A stretch of DNA of 6,327 nt from JAIPJO01 sp035269015 (GTDB lineage: Bacteria; Patescibacteriota; Patescibacteriia; Patescibacteriales; UBA12465), in the NCBI GenBank assembly GCA_035269015.1, contig DATFJU010000028.1, forward strand, positions 1-6,327, given 5' to 3'. Below, piece after piece: positions 6,257 through 6,327 of the stretch. Each line of letters opens with the position of its first letter. Position 1 is the stretch's first letter. The translations under genes were made by a program, and so were the position numbers. A model generated the notes under the pieces. The model saw only the letters and a list, made by a program, of their open reading frames with translations. It searched no databases and was not told the origin of the DNA.

Positions 6257-6327
6257 ATGAAAATTTTAATTATCGACAACGACCTTAGTACTGTTAAAAC
6301 TCTTGAAGCTTTAATATCAAATCGAGA
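6257..6327 (+). CDS. Response regulator receiver domain, N-terminal fragment
   Basis: The first 23 codons read MKILIIDNDLSTVKTLEALI and then SNR before the window ends. This is the beta1/alpha1 start of a CheY-like receiver domain, where a short hydrophobic strand runs into acidic residues that bind the Mg2+ needed for phosphorylation. D7 matches the first acid of the pocket (CheY D12). The second acid (CheY D13) is replaced by N8, with D9 following. The phospho-accepting Asp and any output domain lie beyond the edge, so the full architecture is unknown. The ATG has no Shine-Dalgarno site and follows a nearly pure A/T leader. It is probably one half of a two-component pathway; its partner kinase is not in the window. 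Confidence 0.7.
   Translation, partial: MKILIIDNDLSTVKTLEALISNR

Overview
The window is a strongly AT-rich bacterial segment with every recognisable gene on the + strand. Three features fit an AT-rich member of the Patescibacteria (Candidate Phyla Radiation): a lysyl-tRNA synthetase with an unusual motif 3 and a C-terminus ending in LLRPKK, a tRNA without an encoded CCA end, and no Shine-Dalgarno sequence before any gene. This placement is an inference, not a proof. The promoters that can be read are of the ordinary sigma70 type (TTGATA-N17-TATAGT; TGATATAAT), which argues against Bacteroidota, another group with few Shine-Dalgarno sites. All long frames are open under the standard bacterial code. 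Stops are TAA or TAG and no in-frame TGA occurs, so the UGA=Gly code of Gracilibacteria/Absconditabacteria is not in use.

Layout. (1) 71-1540: a membrane protein fused to a spermidine-synthase-like domain. (2) 1544-3733: a compact transcription/translation unit. A near-consensus promoter directly after the first gene drives greA (1601-2059), lysS (2061-3530, one base after greA) and probably a tRNA-Gln(CUG) gene (3594-3664). It closes with a clear intrinsic terminator (3704-3733). A perfect 8-bp hairpin sits between lysS and the tRNA. (3) 3762-4152: a new promoter with an extended -10 box, then a small membrane protein whose frame is cut by TAA in the middle of its third hydrophobic segment. 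The same frame stays open for 31 more codons and encodes a fourth membrane segment, so the gene looks like a nonsense-interrupted four-helix protein. (4) 4185-5996: a 603-residue exported protein with 22 cysteines, a helical middle and a low-complexity acidic/Asn-rich linker; I do not recognise its family. (5) 5997-6256: an AT-rich gap with one richer patch (about 6031-6058) that looks like a decayed remnant. (6) 6257-6327: the first 23 codons of a response-regulator receiver domain, cut by the window edge.

Functionally, greA, lysS and tRNA-Gln are core information-processing genes that make sense together. The two genes after the terminator are accessory and cell-envelope directed. The most unusual items are the cysteine-rich secreted protein and the interrupted small membrane protein. 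I see no CRISPR array, insertion sequence, toxin-antitoxin pair or other defence system.
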